DNA of 60,057 bases from Burkholderiales bacterium (GCA_016790165.1 JAEUPL010000019.1:1-60057); one strand, 5' to 3'. Positions 18,185-27,054 are shown, counted from the stretch's first letter. Translations and numbers: made by a program. The notes: generated by a model from the sequence alone, not told the origin.

Positions 18185-18611
18185 CGGTTTTCCATGTGAT
18201 GAGAAATTCAAGCAACAGAATCATTACTGCAATGCAATGCCGCCACGAAAGCGTTCAGACAGCGCCGCATTGGTCGGTGGCGAACACGCGCTCAGCACGA
18301 CAATGTTCAGGGCTGGCAAAGTCGATGACCCACACGGAACCACATTTTCTCTTCTGGCGTGATCGACAAGTGCGAATGCGAACTTTGAGGCATGTTGGCG
18401 CGAAGCAGCAAGACGCAGCAGATACGCAGCACCAGGTTTGACGATTCAGACATGACGATGCAACTTACGACTCAGTGGCTGCGCACGGCGTAGCCTCCGA
18501 CGACTGAGACCCACGGTGAATATAGTCTGCCGTGCGAGTGCTACGCACGCTGCCATGCGTTCGAGCGGGATTTGCCGTCATCCTGCTAACGACAAGTCCC
18601 ACCGCACTGCG
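18185..18611. other. 427-bp stretch with no gene recognised
   Basis: This gap separates the start of the EEP operon from the 47-residue peptide gene that ends the ubiquitin-like cluster. Short open frames exist but none has a convincing start site or coding character. It presumably contains the promoter of the EEP-TIR-STAND operon (minus strand) and the terminator of the cluster to its right; neither could be pinned down. Confidence 0.4.
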
Positions 18612-18755
18612 CTACTTGCGTTTGCCGAGCGTATCGACGACGCGCTGCTCAATGCGATTGCGGACGTCGAACGCTTTCGGATCCGGCTTGCTGCCTGAGT
18701 TGCCGTTATTGCCCTGAGACTTGTTGTTGCCCGAATTGCTGTTGTTATTCAACAT
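18612..18755 (-). CDS. 47-residue Asn/Gly/Ser-rich peptide
   Basis: The frame reads MLNNNSNSGNNKSQGNNGNS at its start and ends with a charged helix-forming tail (DVRNRIEQRVVDTLGKRK). GGAG lies about 9 nt before the ATG. The disordered head and basic helical tail are unlike shadow frames. It is the last gene of the ubiquitin-like cluster, about 209 bp after the DUF4407 gene. Function unknown. Confidence 0.45.
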   Translation of the reverse strand: MLNNNSNSGNNKSQGNNGNSGSKPDPKAFDVRNRIEQRVVDTLGKRK

Positions 18756-18963
18756 GGTAGAGACTCCGTTAAAGTTGTTGACATATTCATTTCCCTGCGG
18801 AGCAGCTTTCGTTTAGATCACGAAAGTCGCCGCCGTGAGCCCGCAAATTTGGAGAAGACATGGGAACGCCATGTCCTCGCACGTTGCAGGGTACCTGCCA
18901 CTACAGCCGATTGCACAATTCGGGCTGTCGCTGCCACTATTGGATTGCGCTACTTCGAAGCGC

Positions 18964-20310
18964 TTAGCTGTAGCTCTTCGTCAAGCGTTCGAAAGCACGC
19001 GCTTGGGCCTCCAAAAATGCGGTGTGCAACGCGTCAAAGTTCGGGTCGCGGCTTTGGCGGCGCACACGCGAAGCCAACCCCTCGCTTTGCTGCAACAGAT
19101 GATCGAACGCGTGCAGCGGTGCGGCGGCGTTTTGCGCCGCGAGGATCTGCTTGACCGCCTCCTGGACCGCAGCATCACCCGCGAGCGTCTGGCAGTACAA
19201 CACTTCGAACTGCGCGGTCTGCGCGGCCTTCATGCGATTACGCGACGCGTCTTCCTGCAACTGCCGCTGCGCCTCAGCGGCGATCGGGTTGTGCACGGCA
19301 AGCGACTTGGCGAGTAGCGGGGCGAGCTCAATCACAAGCAACACAATCCAGAGCACCAGCGCGGCGCGGCGAATGTCGGGCCGCTCGGCCTTCACCCGCT
19401 CAAAGGCCGCCTGACGCGACGAGCCGTCCGACCACATGGCGGCGCTCGAGGAACCGGCGCGTGCCGATTCCTCGTCCGCGCTGCGTTTGGATGCGCTGAG
19501 CGTATTGCCCGCCTCGGTCGCGGCGGTCCGCGCCTTTTCGATAGCCGCGTCCTTGTCGCGGTAGAACTCGGCCTTTGCAGCCGCGGCCTCGCCGCTCTGA
19601 CGCGCGCAGTCGCGGCGCTTGTTGGCGATCGCCTGGCCCAGGCTCGCCAAAGCGGAGGCGAGACGATCATCCTCTGCCGCTCGGTCGCGCAACGTGGCAT
19701 AGCGCTTGCTCATCGCTTCGCGCTCGCTGGCGCAACGCGTCGCGCCGGCCTGGAGGTCAAGCACGTTTTGCGGCAGCGTGTCGCGCTCCGCGCGGAGCGC
19801 ACTAACCACGATCTCACCTGCAACAGCGGCTTTCTCTTTGCCAGCGAGATCGTGAATGGCATCAAGCTTCTTGCGCGCACTTTCGCGCGCTTCCAGAGAG
19901 AGCTTTTGCGCTGCGTCAGCGATTGGAGCGCGGTAGAACCACAGGATGATCTGGTCGGACACCAGCCAGGAGAGGAACAGCGCCAGCAGGGTGCGAAAGG
20001 CAAGCATCGCCCAGCGCGCGAGCCCCTTGCCCGCAGCGTCCGCCAGCACGATCAGGCTACGATCCAGCGCGACGATGATGCTCGCCCAGAGCAACGCCAC
20101 CACCGCCGTGATGGTGACTCGCGTGCCGCTCGCCATGTCCGGCGTGACAAAGTAGGCTTGGGCAAAGCTGGCGGCACCGGCGGCGGCGAATATGCCGGTG
20201 ATGACGAGCACCGTGGCGATGCTCACGTAGAGGCTGCGCGCAGCCGGGCTGGCGTCGTGCGCTGCATCGGCGGGTGCGCCCGCAAACCGGAGGATGGCAT
20301 TGGAGTTCAT
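18964..20310 (-). CDS. DUF4407-family membrane protein
   Basis: This 448-residue protein has the DUF4407 layout: three hydrophobic helices in the first 150 residues (LYVSIATVLVITGIFAAAGA, VTITAVVALLWASIIVALDR, FRTLLALFLSWLVSDQIILW), a long charged, alanine-rich coiled-coil-like section, and a fourth helix (AALVLWIVLLVIELAPLLAK) near residue 330. The family is of unknown function and is often seen near conflict or mobile genes. Here it is near the end of the ubiquitin-like cluster and could anchor it to the membrane or be an effector. Confidence 0.75.
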   Translation of the reverse strand: MNSNAILRFAGAPADAAHDASPAARSLYVSIATVLVITGIFAAAGAASFAQAYFVTPDMASGTRVTITAVVALLWASIIVALDRSLIVLADAAGKGLARWAMLAFRTLLALFLSWLVSDQIILWFYRAPIADAAQKLSLEARESARKKLDAIHDLAGKEKAAVAGEIVVSALRAERDTLPQNVLDLQAGATRCASEREAMSKRYATLRDRAAEDDRLASALASLGQAIANKRRDCARQSGEAAAAKAEFYRDKDAAIEKARTAATEAGNTLSASKRSADEESARAGSSSAAMWSDGSSRQAAFERVKAERPDIRRAALVLWIVLLVIELAPLLAKSLAVHNPIAAEAQRQLQEDASRNRMKAAQTAQFEVLYCQTLAGDAAVQEAVKQILAAQNAAAPLHAFDHLLQQSEGLASRVRRQSRDPNFDALHTAFLEAQARAFERLTKSYS

Positions 20311-20346
20311 GGGATCTTTCTTCCGCGCGTTGGTTGTTGACTGATG

Positions 20347-20856
20347 TCAGGAGCCGCGCACGCCGTCGGCGGCACTGGCGTTGTCAGCGGCCGCCCCGGC
20401 AAGGCGAGCCACGTCGTGCGCGGCGAGCGAGTCCTCGGCAGCGATGCGCTGCAGACGCGCCGCCAGCTGGTCGCACAGTCGTTGCTGGCTACGCGCTAGG
20501 TCATCTCGCAGCGCCTGAGCGATGCGATTCACTTCGTCTAGCTGCTCAGGGTCTGCGTCTGTGGGCGACGTGACGCGCTGGGCAAAGCGCCGGTCAATAC
20601 TGTCGGCCACAACACGATGAGCGGCGCGCAAGCGGTTTTCGGCCGCGGTGTAGGCTTCGCGAGCGTGCGTGAGGGACGTATCTTTCGCCGAGCGACCCGC
20701 CGCGAGGTACTGCCCCTCGTGCGGTCGCGCTGAGGAGGTGTCGGTGGGGGCAAGCGAATGACTGGAGGCGGAACTGCTGGCTCGCCCCGCGTCTGTGCCG
20801 AGGGTTTCATCAGACACAGCGCTGTTATTGGATGGCGCGCTAGAAGAACTGTTCAT
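20347..20856 (-). CDS. Helical protein of unknown function
   Basis: Start at ATG 20856 (MNSSSSAPSNN) preceded by CGGAGCC; an upstream frame extension lacks a site. The 169-residue product has a Ser/Ala-rich disordered head of about 60 residues and then a charged helical region (THAREAYTAAENRLRAAHRV, LDEVNRIAQALRDDLARSQQ). It lies 36 bp before the DUF4407 gene and resembles its other neighbour at 21023-21619 in head composition and helical content. Not recognised. Confidence 0.5.
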   Translation of the reverse strand: MNSSSSAPSNNSAVSDETLGTDAGRASSSASSHSLAPTDTSSARPHEGQYLAAGRSAKDTSLTHAREAYTAAENRLRAAHRVVADSIDRRFAQRVTSPTDADPEQLDEVNRIAQALRDDLARSQQRLCDQLAARLQRIAAEDSLAAHDVARLAGAAADNASAADGVRGS

Positions 20857-21022
20857 GGCGAGGCTCCGAATTCGATGGTTGTGAGAAATGGGCGGGAATA
20901 GCGCTGCGAGGCTGTTGAAATTGGCAACCAGCGGCCCGCGGGGACGCGGCGCGTCCTCGCTGCCCGTCGACAGTCGACGGTGCCAACCCTGTACCTGCCG
21001 CGCTCGGGGAACGGCATTGGGA

Positions 21023-21619
21023 CTAGCGGGCGCGCTCTGCGCCGCGTGCGATGTGTCCGGCGGCCGCTTCCGCGAGGTCACTGACGACGTCTTTCACGTG
21101 AGTCGCTGCGTCCTGCGTGCGCTGGCTGTCATGCGCAATCAGGCGAGCCACTTGATCGAGCGCCGCTTCAAGCTCATCGTCCGTCAGCAGACCACGCGAA
21201 TGCGCTGCCTTGGTTGCCTCGATGTGGCGGCCGCGCTGCTCGACCTGGCGTACAAACGCTTCAAACTGCACGTCGGTCAGCTGCGCCTGCACCACGCCGG
21301 TACGCAGCAGCAGCTCCTGCGCGATTGCGCCGTAGCGAATGACGCCCGCAGCCGCCAATGCCGCCAGTTGCTCGGCCCGGCGATGTTCGATCGCGGTGAG
21401 CGTGATTTCGGTGCTGGCGGCCAACGCGGCAGACTCAATGTCCCGCACGGCTTCCACTGTTTGTGCCCGTATAGCGCGATCGACCTTGAGGGCTGAGAAA
21501 AGTCCCAAGCGCGCGCGTAACGGAGATTGCGCTGCGATGGCAACAGCTTCGGTCGCCGCGGTGGGTGAACCCACCGCGGTGTTAGCAGTCGACGCGGAAC
21601 GGCTAGATGTCTTGAGCAT
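21023..21619 (-). CDS. Helical protein of unknown function, Ser/Thr-rich head
   Basis: ATG 21619 has AGAAGGAGCCC just upstream, a strong ribosome-binding site, so the longer frame is rejected. The 198-residue product starts MLKTSSRSASTANTAVGSPT and continues as alanine-rich amphipathic helices. It belongs to the minus-strand ubiquitin-like cluster. No catalytic motif is seen; a structural or adaptor role is possible. Confidence 0.5.
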   Translation of the reverse strand: MLKTSSRSASTANTAVGSPTAATEAVAIAAQSPLRARLGLFSALKVDRAIRAQTVEAVRDIESAALAASTEITLTAIEHRRAEQLAALAAAGVIRYGAIAQELLLRTGVVQAQLTDVQFEAFVRQVEQRGRHIEATKAAHSRGLLTDDELEAALDQVARLIAHDSQRTQDAATHVKDVVSDLAEAAAGHIARGAERAR

Positions 21620-21669
21620 GGTTGGGCTCCTTCTCTGGTGATGTGGATTGAAAAACGAGAGACAGCAAC

Positions 21670-21780
21670 TCAGCGCCGCAGCAGCCGAAACAGGCCGCGC
21701 AGAAGCAGAAGTACGATGTAGCCGAACAGACCAACGAGTACGATCACCGTCGCAGCGGCGAACAGCAGGGCTTTGAGCAT
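21670..21780 (-). CDS. 36-residue single-span membrane peptide
   Basis: The frame encodes MLKALLFAAATVIVLVGLFG, then YIVLLLLRGLFRLLRR and a stop. A hydrophobic stretch of about 25 residues with an arginine-rich C-terminus fits a small membrane peptide. It sits between two genes of the cluster on the same strand. It is too short for strong statistical support. Confidence 0.4.
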   Translation of the reverse strand: MLKALLFAAATVIVLVGLFGYIVLLLLRGLFRLLRR

Positions 21781-21877
21781 TGGACCGGTCCTTCAGCAAG
21801 GGGGAATCAGCGGGCACGTGTCTGGCAGATCTGCGCACCCCGGCGCGCACGAGCGCTGCCGGGGTGGCCGCTACAAA

Positions 21878-22036
21878 CTAGCGGAACGTGCCCGGCGGAA
21901 TCTGGTCACCCCCCCGGAACGTGCCAGGCGGAATCTGGTCACCGCCGCGGAACGACCCGGGCGGAATCTGATCACCGCCGAAAGGGGTACGTGAAGTCGG
22001 AATAGACCGCAGTGAATTGGTGTTTTTCATAGTCAT
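21878..22036 (-). CDS. 52-residue peptide with three GGDQIPPG repeats
   Basis: The frame (ATG 22036, or a second ATG at 22030) gives a polar head and then three 11-residue repeats GGDQIPPG[S/T]FR, at residues 20-30, 31-41 and 42-52, ending at the stop. The repeats are conserved in protein and in DNA. The 138-residue neighbour at 26022-26438 ends GDMVPPGNFYIR after an RGG, so the motif is shared. With a JAB peptidase and an E1 enzyme in the same cluster, the peptide may be a processed or conjugated tag; this is inference. No strong Shine-Dalgarno is visible. Confidence 0.5.
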   Translation of the reverse strand: MTMKNTNSLRSIPTSRTPFGGDQIPPGSFRGGDQIPPGTFRGGDQIPPGTFR

Positions 22037-22233
22037 GAGATGTTGCAATGGTGGTTGAACAATCGAGTCACGCGCTTGCGCGGCGTGACCCCGGTCACGT
22101 CCGGTGGACTACAGGGACGGTTACCGAGCCGGTGCGACGGCCCAGTCGCGCCGCACTTCCGGACGCATCACTGCATCCGTCAGCAGGCGGCGACGTTCGG
22201 GGGCGTAGCCACAACAAGCGGCGACGCGAATAA

Positions 22234-22247
22234 ATGCAACTCGCAAA
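22234..22247 (-). promoter_or_regulatory. 14-bp motif copy 1 (TTTGCGAGTTGCAT)
   Basis: On the minus strand the string TTTGCGAGTTGCAT lies about 197 nt before the 52-residue repeat peptide. Exact copies occur at three other intergenic sites in this cluster, always in the same orientation relative to the genes. It may be a promoter or operator element. Confidence 0.5.
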
Positions 22248-22277
22248 TATGGCGCTGACCCGTGTACTTTGCTGGGA

Positions 22278-22538
22278 TCAAGCACGACGAACGAGCGCCA
22301 TGTCCGCCGTCATTCCATCGCGAAGCAATTGATTGAGCTTGGAAAGGACGGTGGCACACGATTGTTTCTTGCGGCCGTTGACACGAATGCGACGATTCAT
22401 CGCGGGGTGGATGTAGACCACCTCGCCAGTGCATGGCTGCGGCACGATCAAGCCGCCGACATTGCGCCATTCACGATCAAGACTACGGCGATCGCTCGTG
22501 GCAACGACCGGAAAGGTCTTTCTGGAATCAGTTTTCAT
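22278..22538 (-). CDS. 86-residue protein of unknown function
   Basis: ATG 22538 is preceded by GAAGGAG at good spacing. The product contains GGLIVPQPCTGEVVYIHPAM and a basic segment RRIRVNGRKKQS followed by a short helix. It might adopt a small beta-rich fold with a helix, but no family is recognised. It lies downstream of the ClpB-like gene and has its own copy of the 14-bp motif 55 nt upstream. Confidence 0.5.
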   Translation of the reverse strand: MKTDSRKTFPVVATSDRRSLDREWRNVGGLIVPQPCTGEVVYIHPAMNRRIRVNGRKKQSCATVLSKLNQLLRDGMTADMALVRRA

Positions 22539-22593
22539 GGCAACTCCTTCAGTGTGGTGGCATGACAATCACCGGCGCGCACCGGGCGAAACT

Positions 22594-22607
22594 ATGCAAC
22601 TCGCAAA
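22594..22607 (-). promoter_or_regulatory. 14-bp motif copy 2
   Basis: TTTGCGAGTTGCAT on the minus strand, 55 nt before the start of the 86-residue protein. Same string and orientation as the copies at 22234, 25999 and 27867. Confidence 0.5.
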
Positions 22608-22781
22608 CGCAAGTCACGAGAGTTCCTGAATGCTGCGCTCCAGTGACTGCCAAGCCCCCGGAGGCGAAGTCTGAGCAGGCAGTGCGCGAGTACCAACGAC
22701 ATCACAATTTGGCCAATCGGGGTAACCAGTCCCCTTGCGCGGGACGTTGCGCATCGTGTGGCCGCTATACCCAATCGATGG

Positions 22782-24191
22782 TCAGCGTTCTGGAAGGTCA
22801 ACGTAACCGTCTGGGGACTCCCCGGCTGTCGCTGAGGTTGCATCGTTGATCGCGACTGCGCGCAGCGGCGCCGCCACCACCCGGGCTCGCGTGGCACCTT
22901 CCGAAGCCAGTTGTGCGAACTGCTGCCCAAGCAATGCATCAATCCGATACTCGTCGGTACGCGCCCCGAGCCGCGCCTCTTGTCCACCCACGATTTCGGC
23001 GAGCGCGGCGGGTTCCACCGATACGATTTGCAAGCCGAATTCATGGGCTACCGCCGCTAAGCCAGACAGCGCGATCTGCAAGCGCGCTTCGTCGCTGATC
23101 GGCCGGAACACTGCATAAGTCGAAATGCGGCCAATCAACTCGGGCGGCACCCGCTGATCACGCAAATGACGCTGGCAAATCGCCGACACGAGATCGCTGC
23201 GTCCAGCATCGGCGGCGGGCAGTGCCGCCACTTCGCGCACGATACCGTCGGCACTCAGATTGCTGGTGAAGGCGAAGATCGCCTGCCTGCAGTCGATCTC
23301 ATGCTGCCCATCGATCGCTGTAGCGGAGCTCAGGCGCCCGCTGTCCATTGCGTTCATCAATGCGAGAAAGATGTCCGGATGTGCCTTCTCGATCTCGTCG
23401 AAGAGCACAATGGTGCGCGGATGTCTCGCCAGCTGGCGGGTCAACTGTGCTCCCTCGCCGAAACCCACATACCCTTGCGGCGAGCCAATCAGTTGCGAAA
23501 TGCGGTGCGCCTCGCGGTATTCGTTCATGTCCAATCGCAAATATTGCCAACGCGCTGCGCTGTCCGCCTCGCCGTTGAGCACCTCGGGCAGGCATTCAGC
23601 CGTACGCGTTTTGCCAACGCCCGTTGGTCCGACGAAGAACAGCGTTGCGGGTCGCCTTGGCGCCACGCGGTTGCAGTGCGCTGCCACGCGCTCGGCTACG
23701 GCAGCCAGCGCAGCGGGCTGGCCGTGCACTCGAGCAGCCAACCCAGACTGGATCGCGGCCGCTGTCTGCACGCTGCGACGATTGCCCTGCCGCAAAATTC
23801 GACTCGCAGTCGCGACATCGCTGCGTGGCGGTGCGATGCAGGTGGTCGGCGACGTCTCGCCATCGGGCGCAGCAGTGCGCGACGAGTTGGTCTCGAACCA
23901 GTTGCGCAGATCGGTGCGGCAAAAGCCTGTGAAATCGGTGAGACTCGCAAACGATTTGCTGCCGCTTTGCAGCCATTGCCGAACGGCGGCGTTTGCGCCG
24001 GCGTAGCGAATGCCGGTCTGTACCAGTAGCACCAGGCCGTCGCCACTCGCCGGCGCTTCGAAGCCGATGTCGGCGCGCGCGGGCGTGCAACCCGGTGGCA
24101 ACTGCGAATTACGAAAACGAAGGCAAGAGCCGCGGCTGTTGCGATACAGGTCCTCGAACTGCTGCGCCGTCCCGTCAATGAATTGAAGCAT
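22782..24191 (-). CDS. ClpB/ClpA D2-like AAA+ unfoldase
   Basis: Start at ATG 24191 (MLQFIDGTAQQF). The 469-residue product has one AAA+ module of the Clp/Hsp100 second-domain type: Walker A GPTGVGKT near 187, then RLDMNEYREAHRISQLIGSP and GYVGFGEG, Walker B TIVLFDEIEKAHPD near 261, and a Clp C-terminal small domain. The first 130 residues are unrelated to ClpB and unrecognised. Such ATPases unfold proteins by threading; next to JAB-E1 it could unfold tagged substrates, much as the proteasome ATPases do with ubiquitin. That role is inferred from context. Confidence 0.8.
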   Translation of the reverse strand: MLQFIDGTAQQFEDLYRNSRGSCLRFRNSQLPPGCTPARADIGFEAPASGDGLVLLVQTGIRYAGANAAVRQWLQSGSKSFASLTDFTGFCRTDLRNWFETNSSRTAAPDGETSPTTCIAPPRSDVATASRILRQGNRRSVQTAAAIQSGLAARVHGQPAALAAVAERVAAHCNRVAPRRPATLFFVGPTGVGKTRTAECLPEVLNGEADSAARWQYLRLDMNEYREAHRISQLIGSPQGYVGFGEGAQLTRQLARHPRTIVLFDEIEKAHPDIFLALMNAMDSGRLSSATAIDGQHEIDCRQAIFAFTSNLSADGIVREVAALPAADAGRSDLVSAICQRHLRDQRVPPELIGRISTYAVFRPISDEARLQIALSGLAAVAHEFGLQIVSVEPAALAEIVGGQEARLGARTDEYRIDALLGQQFAQLASEGATRARVVAAPLRAVAINDATSATAGESPDGYVDLPER

Positions 24192-24306
24192 GATGTTGTG
24201 TTCCGAGTGAGTTGGGAAAGGATGAGCCGCCGACCCGGGCGCCGCTGCCGGCCACCCGGAAAGTGGTCGACACCGGCATCCGGAAATGCCACGGCAGCGT
24301 TGAGTG

Positions 24307-25926
24307 CTACGCGACCCTGTCGCCTGGCGTCGGATCGCCGCGCAGCGCATCGGGAACTTCACGACGAACCTGTTGCAGCGCGCCGTCAAACGTGCCTTTG
24401 GCGCGATACAAATCCCCCAAGCCGCCACAATCCGGGCATTGCGCCCAGGCCGGATTGTTCTTTGGGTGGTCGCCCGGTTGCGGGCACCAGACAGTGCACG
24501 GACCGATCAACCGCTCGCGATCCGCGTTTGCCAACGCACCATCGATCGACGGCAAGGTGAAGTCGGGCCACAGCCTGCCGAGCACCAGATTGCGGTTGCC
24601 GATGCTTTTGAGCAGTCCACCCCAACGCGGATGCGCGCTACCGTGATGCATGACCGCCAGCGTCACGTACTCGATCACGCCGTTGAACTGCTCGATGGCG
24701 CAGTAGGGCGTGCCGTGCGACGTGGTGTCGTTCACGAAGTCGCGGTCCAGATACGCTGCATACTGCGACGAGAGCGCGCAGCGGTGGCAGGCCGGCGTGA
24801 CCTCCGGGTGCGTGAAGGTCACGTTAAAGCCGTCGCCCTGCTTGAACATGCCCGCCGCGACCGAGGGCACGCCGTAGTTCAACGCAAGACGGTGACCCAA
24901 TGCCTGCGCGTAAAAGTCATCCGCCATCGCCAGCAGCGTGACGTGTTCGATGTCTCCCTCCGGAGTCAGAAGCCGTGCCCAGTTCTGCTCGGAAATCGAC
25001 TCGGCGCGACGTGGCAGCAAACGAATGCGCGCATACGGATTAATCTCGAGAACGCGGGCCGCCAGCGCCGCGACCTTGGGCGTGCCAATCTCGCTCACAT
25101 AAGCGGCCTGTGTGGCCACGTTGCTCGCGGACGACTGGTCGTGATCGATCAACACAAACTCGCCCACAAACGCGCGGGCCAGCCCCTCGATCACGCCACG
25201 GGCGCCGCCGACTCCGATCACCACCACCCGGGTGCGCGCGAGTCGCGGACCGTCGTAGGCCGCCACCACGCGCGCGCGCAGCTCGTCAAGCGCGACGGCG
25301 GGCGCGGCGCTGGCGGCGGCGCCCGCGTCGGGCTTTTTTGCGGCCTGCTCCTCGCCCACACTGATCTTGGCAACCGAATCAAGCGCCGAATTGACGGTGA
25401 TGCACGCGGGCACCACCTCCGCATGCGTCCCCTCGGCTCGCACCGCCGCATAGGCGAGCAGCTCATAGCGCCCCGTATCCGGCACTGTCATCACGATGGG
25501 CATCAGCATCGCATCCAGCCCCGGCATCGCACTGAGAATGCGACCGGCATATTCCTGGTCGGCCGTCGATGGACGGCGAATACCACTGGGGTGGGAATGC
25601 ACGAAGCCGAGAAACTCAATCCCCTCGCCCTCCCACTGTTTCAGCACGCAGTTGAGTGTGTCGACGTCTGGCGAATACTCCGCACCAGCGGTGCGCGCCG
25701 ACAGATCAATGTGAACCGCCGTGACCTCTCCGCGGGCACGATTGCCTCCGAGCATCGCACCGCGCTCGGCGCGGTGCTGGCCAATGTGGGTTTCGATCAC
25801 TTCGAGCACCGCCGACGACGCCGTGAACGGGATCGCCTCGCGCGCCTCGGGCAGAGCAAGCGACCACGACGGGAAGAACGGGTTGAGCGGGAAAGACGCA
25901 AATGGGTGACGGTGTTGCTTGCGCAT
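24307..25926 (-). CDS. JAB peptidase-E1 (ThiF) fusion
   Basis: Start at ATG 25926 (MRKQHRH) with AAGGAA 11 nt before it. Residues about 30-180 are a JAB/JAMM metalloprotease: HSHPSG (110-115) with the downstream serine and D123 of the H-x-H-x7-S-x2-D zinc motif. From about 230 on is a ThiF/E1 adenylation domain with the nucleotide loop VVVIGVGGARG, LIDHDQSSASNV and a CHRC zinc-type pair. E1 enzymes activate the C-terminus of ubiquitin-like proteins; JAB enzymes remove or trim them. Having both in one chain indicates a self-contained tagging and detagging system. The start region is matched by a spacer of CRISPR array 1. Confidence 0.85.
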   Translation of the reverse strand: MRKQHRHPFASFPLNPFFPSWSLALPEAREAIPFTASSAVLEVIETHIGQHRAERGAMLGGNRARGEVTAVHIDLSARTAGAEYSPDVDTLNCVLKQWEGEGIEFLGFVHSHPSGIRRPSTADQEYAGRILSAMPGLDAMLMPIVMTVPDTGRYELLAYAAVRAEGTHAEVVPACITVNSALDSVAKISVGEEQAAKKPDAGAAASAAPAVALDELRARVVAAYDGPRLARTRVVVIGVGGARGVIEGLARAFVGEFVLIDHDQSSASNVATQAAYVSEIGTPKVAALAARVLEINPYARIRLLPRRAESISEQNWARLLTPEGDIEHVTLLAMADDFYAQALGHRLALNYGVPSVAAGMFKQGDGFNVTFTHPEVTPACHRCALSSQYAAYLDRDFVNDTTSHGTPYCAIEQFNGVIEYVTLAVMHHGSAHPRWGGLLKSIGNRNLVLGRLWPDFTLPSIDGALANADRERLIGPCTVWCPQPGDHPKNNPAWAQCPDCGGLGDLYRAKGTFDGALQQVRREVPDALRGDPTPGDRVA

Positions 25927-25951
25927 GATGATGCAATTCCTTGATGATTGG
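25922..25951 (-). other. Protospacer-like match at the JAB-E1 translation start
   Basis: Thirty bases covering the ribosome-binding site, start codon and second codon of the JAB-E1 gene are identical to bases 28474-28503 of array 1. The mRNA strand equals the plus-strand spacer, so with the array read leftwards the crRNA would be antisense to this mRNA. Confidence 0.9.
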
Positions 25952-25998
25952 TGAGGGCGAAGCGGTGAGCGCAACCGCTGGGGTGGCGTTCAAACAAT

Positions 25999-26012
25999 AT
26001 GCAACTCGCAAA
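25999..26012 (-). promoter_or_regulatory. 14-bp motif copy 3
   Basis: TTTGCGAGTTGCAT on the minus strand, 72 nt before the JAB-E1 start and just after the stop of the 138-residue gene. Same orientation as the other three copies. Confidence 0.5.
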
Positions 26013-26021
26013 TGGCACCGA

Positions 26022-26438
26022 CTAACGAATGTAAAAGTTGCCGGGCGGAACCATGTCGCCAGGTCTAGGCACGTAGACCGGCGCGGGATCCACCTGGCCG
26101 CCCCGAACGTTGATACGACGCGCAACGTCCGGCCTCCGACCCGGTCGCGGCAACACCTCGAGCGTGCCATCAAACCAGTAGGCAATCAGGCCATGCGGGC
26201 AGCCGGGAAAGAAGCGCTCAAGCCCGCCCTCGCCATCGACGTGACGCAGATACAGCAGGTCGTTCATGATTTCATAGCGATCCACGTAGACAATGGGACT
26301 GCCATCGCGTTCGTACACGAACGGATCAGCCATGCCAGCCTTGGCGAAATACTGCTGCAGCGGCGAGTTGGCGAGCGGGTATTCGATGCCGCCGATGCGA
26401 ATCCAGTCGCAGGCGGGCGTCAAGCGATCGCGTGTCAT
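26022..26438 (-). CDS. 138-residue protein with RGG and PPG-type C-terminal tail
   Basis: Start at ATG 26438 with AAGGAG 8 nt upstream (MTRDRLTPACDW). The main body (about 110 residues) is unrecognised but mixed alpha/beta. The last 30 residues contain INVRGGQVDP and end RPGDMVPPGNFYIR, closely resembling the repeat unit of the 52-residue peptide. A ubiquitin-like domain ending in RGG with a removable tail is possible, as a JAB-E1 gene lies immediately downstream, but the fold is not established. It is about 64 bp after the paralogue at 26503-26859. Confidence 0.55.
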   Translation of the reverse strand: MTRDRLTPACDWIRIGGIEYPLANSPLQQYFAKAGMADPFVYERDGSPIVYVDRYEIMNDLLYLRHVDGEGGLERFFPGCPHGLIAYWFDGTLEVLPRPGRRPDVARRINVRGGQVDPAPVYVPRPGDMVPPGNFYIR

Positions 26439-26502
26439 GAAGGGACTCCTTGAAACAAAAGAAATGAGGAAACGCGGATAGCTCCCGGGGACGGGATATC
26501 CG

Positions 26503-26859
26503 TTACACGAACAGTTCGCCGTAGCAGCAGTAGCGCGTAGTCTTCTCTGCCCATAGCGCTGCAACGGCACGCGCAGCGTCCCTGCGTTGTGGGGCTGGTT
26601 GGCGGTCAACAAAATACTGCCCGCGATCGCAGTCGAAGTTGCGATGAGTTGTCGACAAATCGGCCGCGCGCCCCGCGTAGTCCGGCTGATCCAGAATGTA
26701 GGCACGCCACCCCTCTTTCGCCCGCCGCAGATGAAAGCGGTATCGTCCGCCACTGGGCGGAACGCAGTCAAAAACCACCTCGCGCGAAAACGGGTTGGCT
26801 AAGCCACGCAAAGTCGCGACCGCGACGGCAATACCGCTGGCCGTAGCACTTGATCTCAT
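26503..26859 (-). CDS. Paralogue C of a three-copy small protein family
   Basis: A 118-residue protein (ATG 26859, upstream GGAGGG) with a hydrophobic head and the core YRFHLRRAKEGWRAYILDQP, then HRNFD, QYFVDRQPAP and WAEKTTRY. Two neighbours share this core. Where the others have YYVC or YICF, this one has YFVD, so a cysteine is lost. No known family is recognised; an E2-like role is conceivable in this context but the canonical E2 motif is not visible. Confidence 0.6.
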   Translation of the reverse strand: MRSSATASGIAVAVATLRGLANPFSREVVFDCVPPSGGRYRFHLRRAKEGWRAYILDQPDYAGRAADLSTTHRNFDCDRGQYFVDRQPAPQRRDAARAVAALWAEKTTRYCCYGELFV

Positions 26860-27054
26860 AGAAAACAACCCTCCATGATGGTGATGGGGCTGCGAATCGC
26901 CGCAACGGCCGACGGCCGTTGCGCCAAGGCAGAGAACTGAGTTTGTGCGCCGTCCCGACGTGGCCATGCCATTGCCGCAATCGCCACGGGGGAACGGCTC
27001 ACGCTTCTTGCGACGCCTTGCCCAACAAGCAGCAGAGTCACGCCGGAACCAACG

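Noticed and set aside
22234-22247. Reading TTTGCGAGTTGCAT as a sigma54 -24/-12 promoter
   Set aside because: The two GC dinucleotides are only 7 bp apart and no GG is at the -24 position, so it does not fit the sigma54 spacing.
23166-24029. 287-residue open frame on the plus strand
   Set aside because: Opposite strand of the ClpB-like AAA gene, no start signal and no domain.
24307-25926. Calling the JAB-E1 cluster a CBASS or PRTRC system
   Set aside because: No cyclic-nucleotide synthase gene is present for CBASS, and the ParB-type and other PRTRC markers are not seen.
24304-25944. 546-residue open frame on the plus strand
   Set aside because: Lies opposite the JAB-E1 gene, which has clear catalytic motifs; the plus-strand translation is arginine- and histidine-rich without a domain.
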